Of a stretch of 64,000 nucleotides of DNA, positions 63,754 to 64,000 are shown piece after piece. The stretch lies in contig NC_058152.1 in assembly GCF_011075055.1 (NCBI RefSeq), forward strand, positions 620,001 through 684,000, written 5' to 3'. Origin of the DNA: Mangifera indica. Taxonomy: Eukaryota > Streptophyta > Magnoliopsida > Sapindales > Anacardiaceae. The notes under the pieces are model-generated. The model was given only the letters and a program-made list of their open reading frames with translations. It made no database searches and had not been told where the DNA came from. Positions within the stretch are counted from its first letter, which is position 1; every line of letters starts with the position of its first letter. The translations under genes were made by a program, and so were the position numbers.

Positions 63754-64000
63754 AAATAACGAACCTTGTCAATCTGAGCCTATTTGCTTGCGGCGGTTTC
63801 CGACTTCTCTTTTCATTTTGTGACTTTTGTCGACTTTTATCCTATACGACACCGTTTTATCATAACGTTTAAATGCCTTTCATGCAGCACTGAAACGTTA
63901 CCGTTTTATTAAACGCAGCGTTTTATCGTGATCACAGCCTCCAAAGAGATGAGCAGCTTCAGCCTGTGGGAGGACTGCGCCCCGCATTGGTGATCGGAAA
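63754..64000. promoter_or_regulatory. Promoter region of the RNA methyltransferase gene with repeated CCGTTTTAT motifs
   Basis: ACCGTTTTAT at 63851-63860, again at 63899-63908 (taccgttttatt), and GCGTTTTATCG at about 63918-63928, within 80 bases, 100-180 bases upstream of the ATG at 63753. Their role is unknown. A short plus-strand ATG frame at 63951 closes after 14 codons and is not called. Confidence 0.35.

Noticed and set aside
63951..63995. ATG frame at the right edge (MSSFSLWEDCAPHW) as the start of a divergent gene
   Set aside because: It closes after 14 codons and the window ends too soon to judge splicing.

Overview
This is nuclear DNA from a flowering plant, most likely a core eudicot. 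Genes are interrupted by GT-AG introns, intergenic DNA is very AT-rich and full of small transposons, and the products include a leaf-type plastid ferredoxin-NADP reductase, an ARMADILLO REPEAT ONLY protein, thaumatin-like proteins and a plant oligopeptide transporter. The species cannot be fixed from the sequence. I rebuilt exon structures by hand from splice sites and reading-frame continuity; every multi-exon model below closes in frame.

Layout: 1-4.2 kb is gene-poor, with a fold-back element. A small J-domain protein (+) lies at 4.2-4.9 kb. A 9.3 kb gene desert follows, opening with a SINE-like element whose inside is amplified as an 87-bp tandem repeat. An intronless ARO armadillo protein (+) lies at 14.2-16.1 kb. 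A nine-exon leaf ferredoxin-NADP reductase (+) spans 18.2-22.1 kb, then a nuclear tRNA-Asn(GUU) (-) and a seven-exon calmodulin-lysine N-methyltransferase (+, 22.8-26.9 kb). A 7.5 kb desert holds a hAT-type MITE, a complete TRIM retroelement and a Mutator-like fold-back element. Two thaumatin-like paralogues (-) follow at 34.5-35.6 and 44.2-46.2 kb, separated by 8.6 kb that holds a PIF/Harbinger-type MITE, a hAT-type MITE, a SINE-like element and a 263-bp duplication. Then come a cold-shock-domain/zinc-knuckle RNA-binding protein (-, 49.0-49.7 kb), a five-exon short-chain dehydrogenase (+, 51.4-54.1 kb), a six-exon oligopeptide transporter (-, 55.0-58.5 kb) and a nine-exon RsmB/NOP2-type RNA methyltransferase (-, 60.2-63.8 kb).

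The genes form no pathway or cluster apart from the two thaumatin-like paralogues. I found no CRISPR array, integrated virus or prokaryote-style system. The points most worth following are the internally amplified SINE-like element, several transposons with diagnostic target-site duplications, the non-canonical motif IV of the RNA methyltransferase, the missing conventional start codon before the J protein's transit-like leader, and the hydrophobic-tail exon shared by the two thaumatin-like genes.
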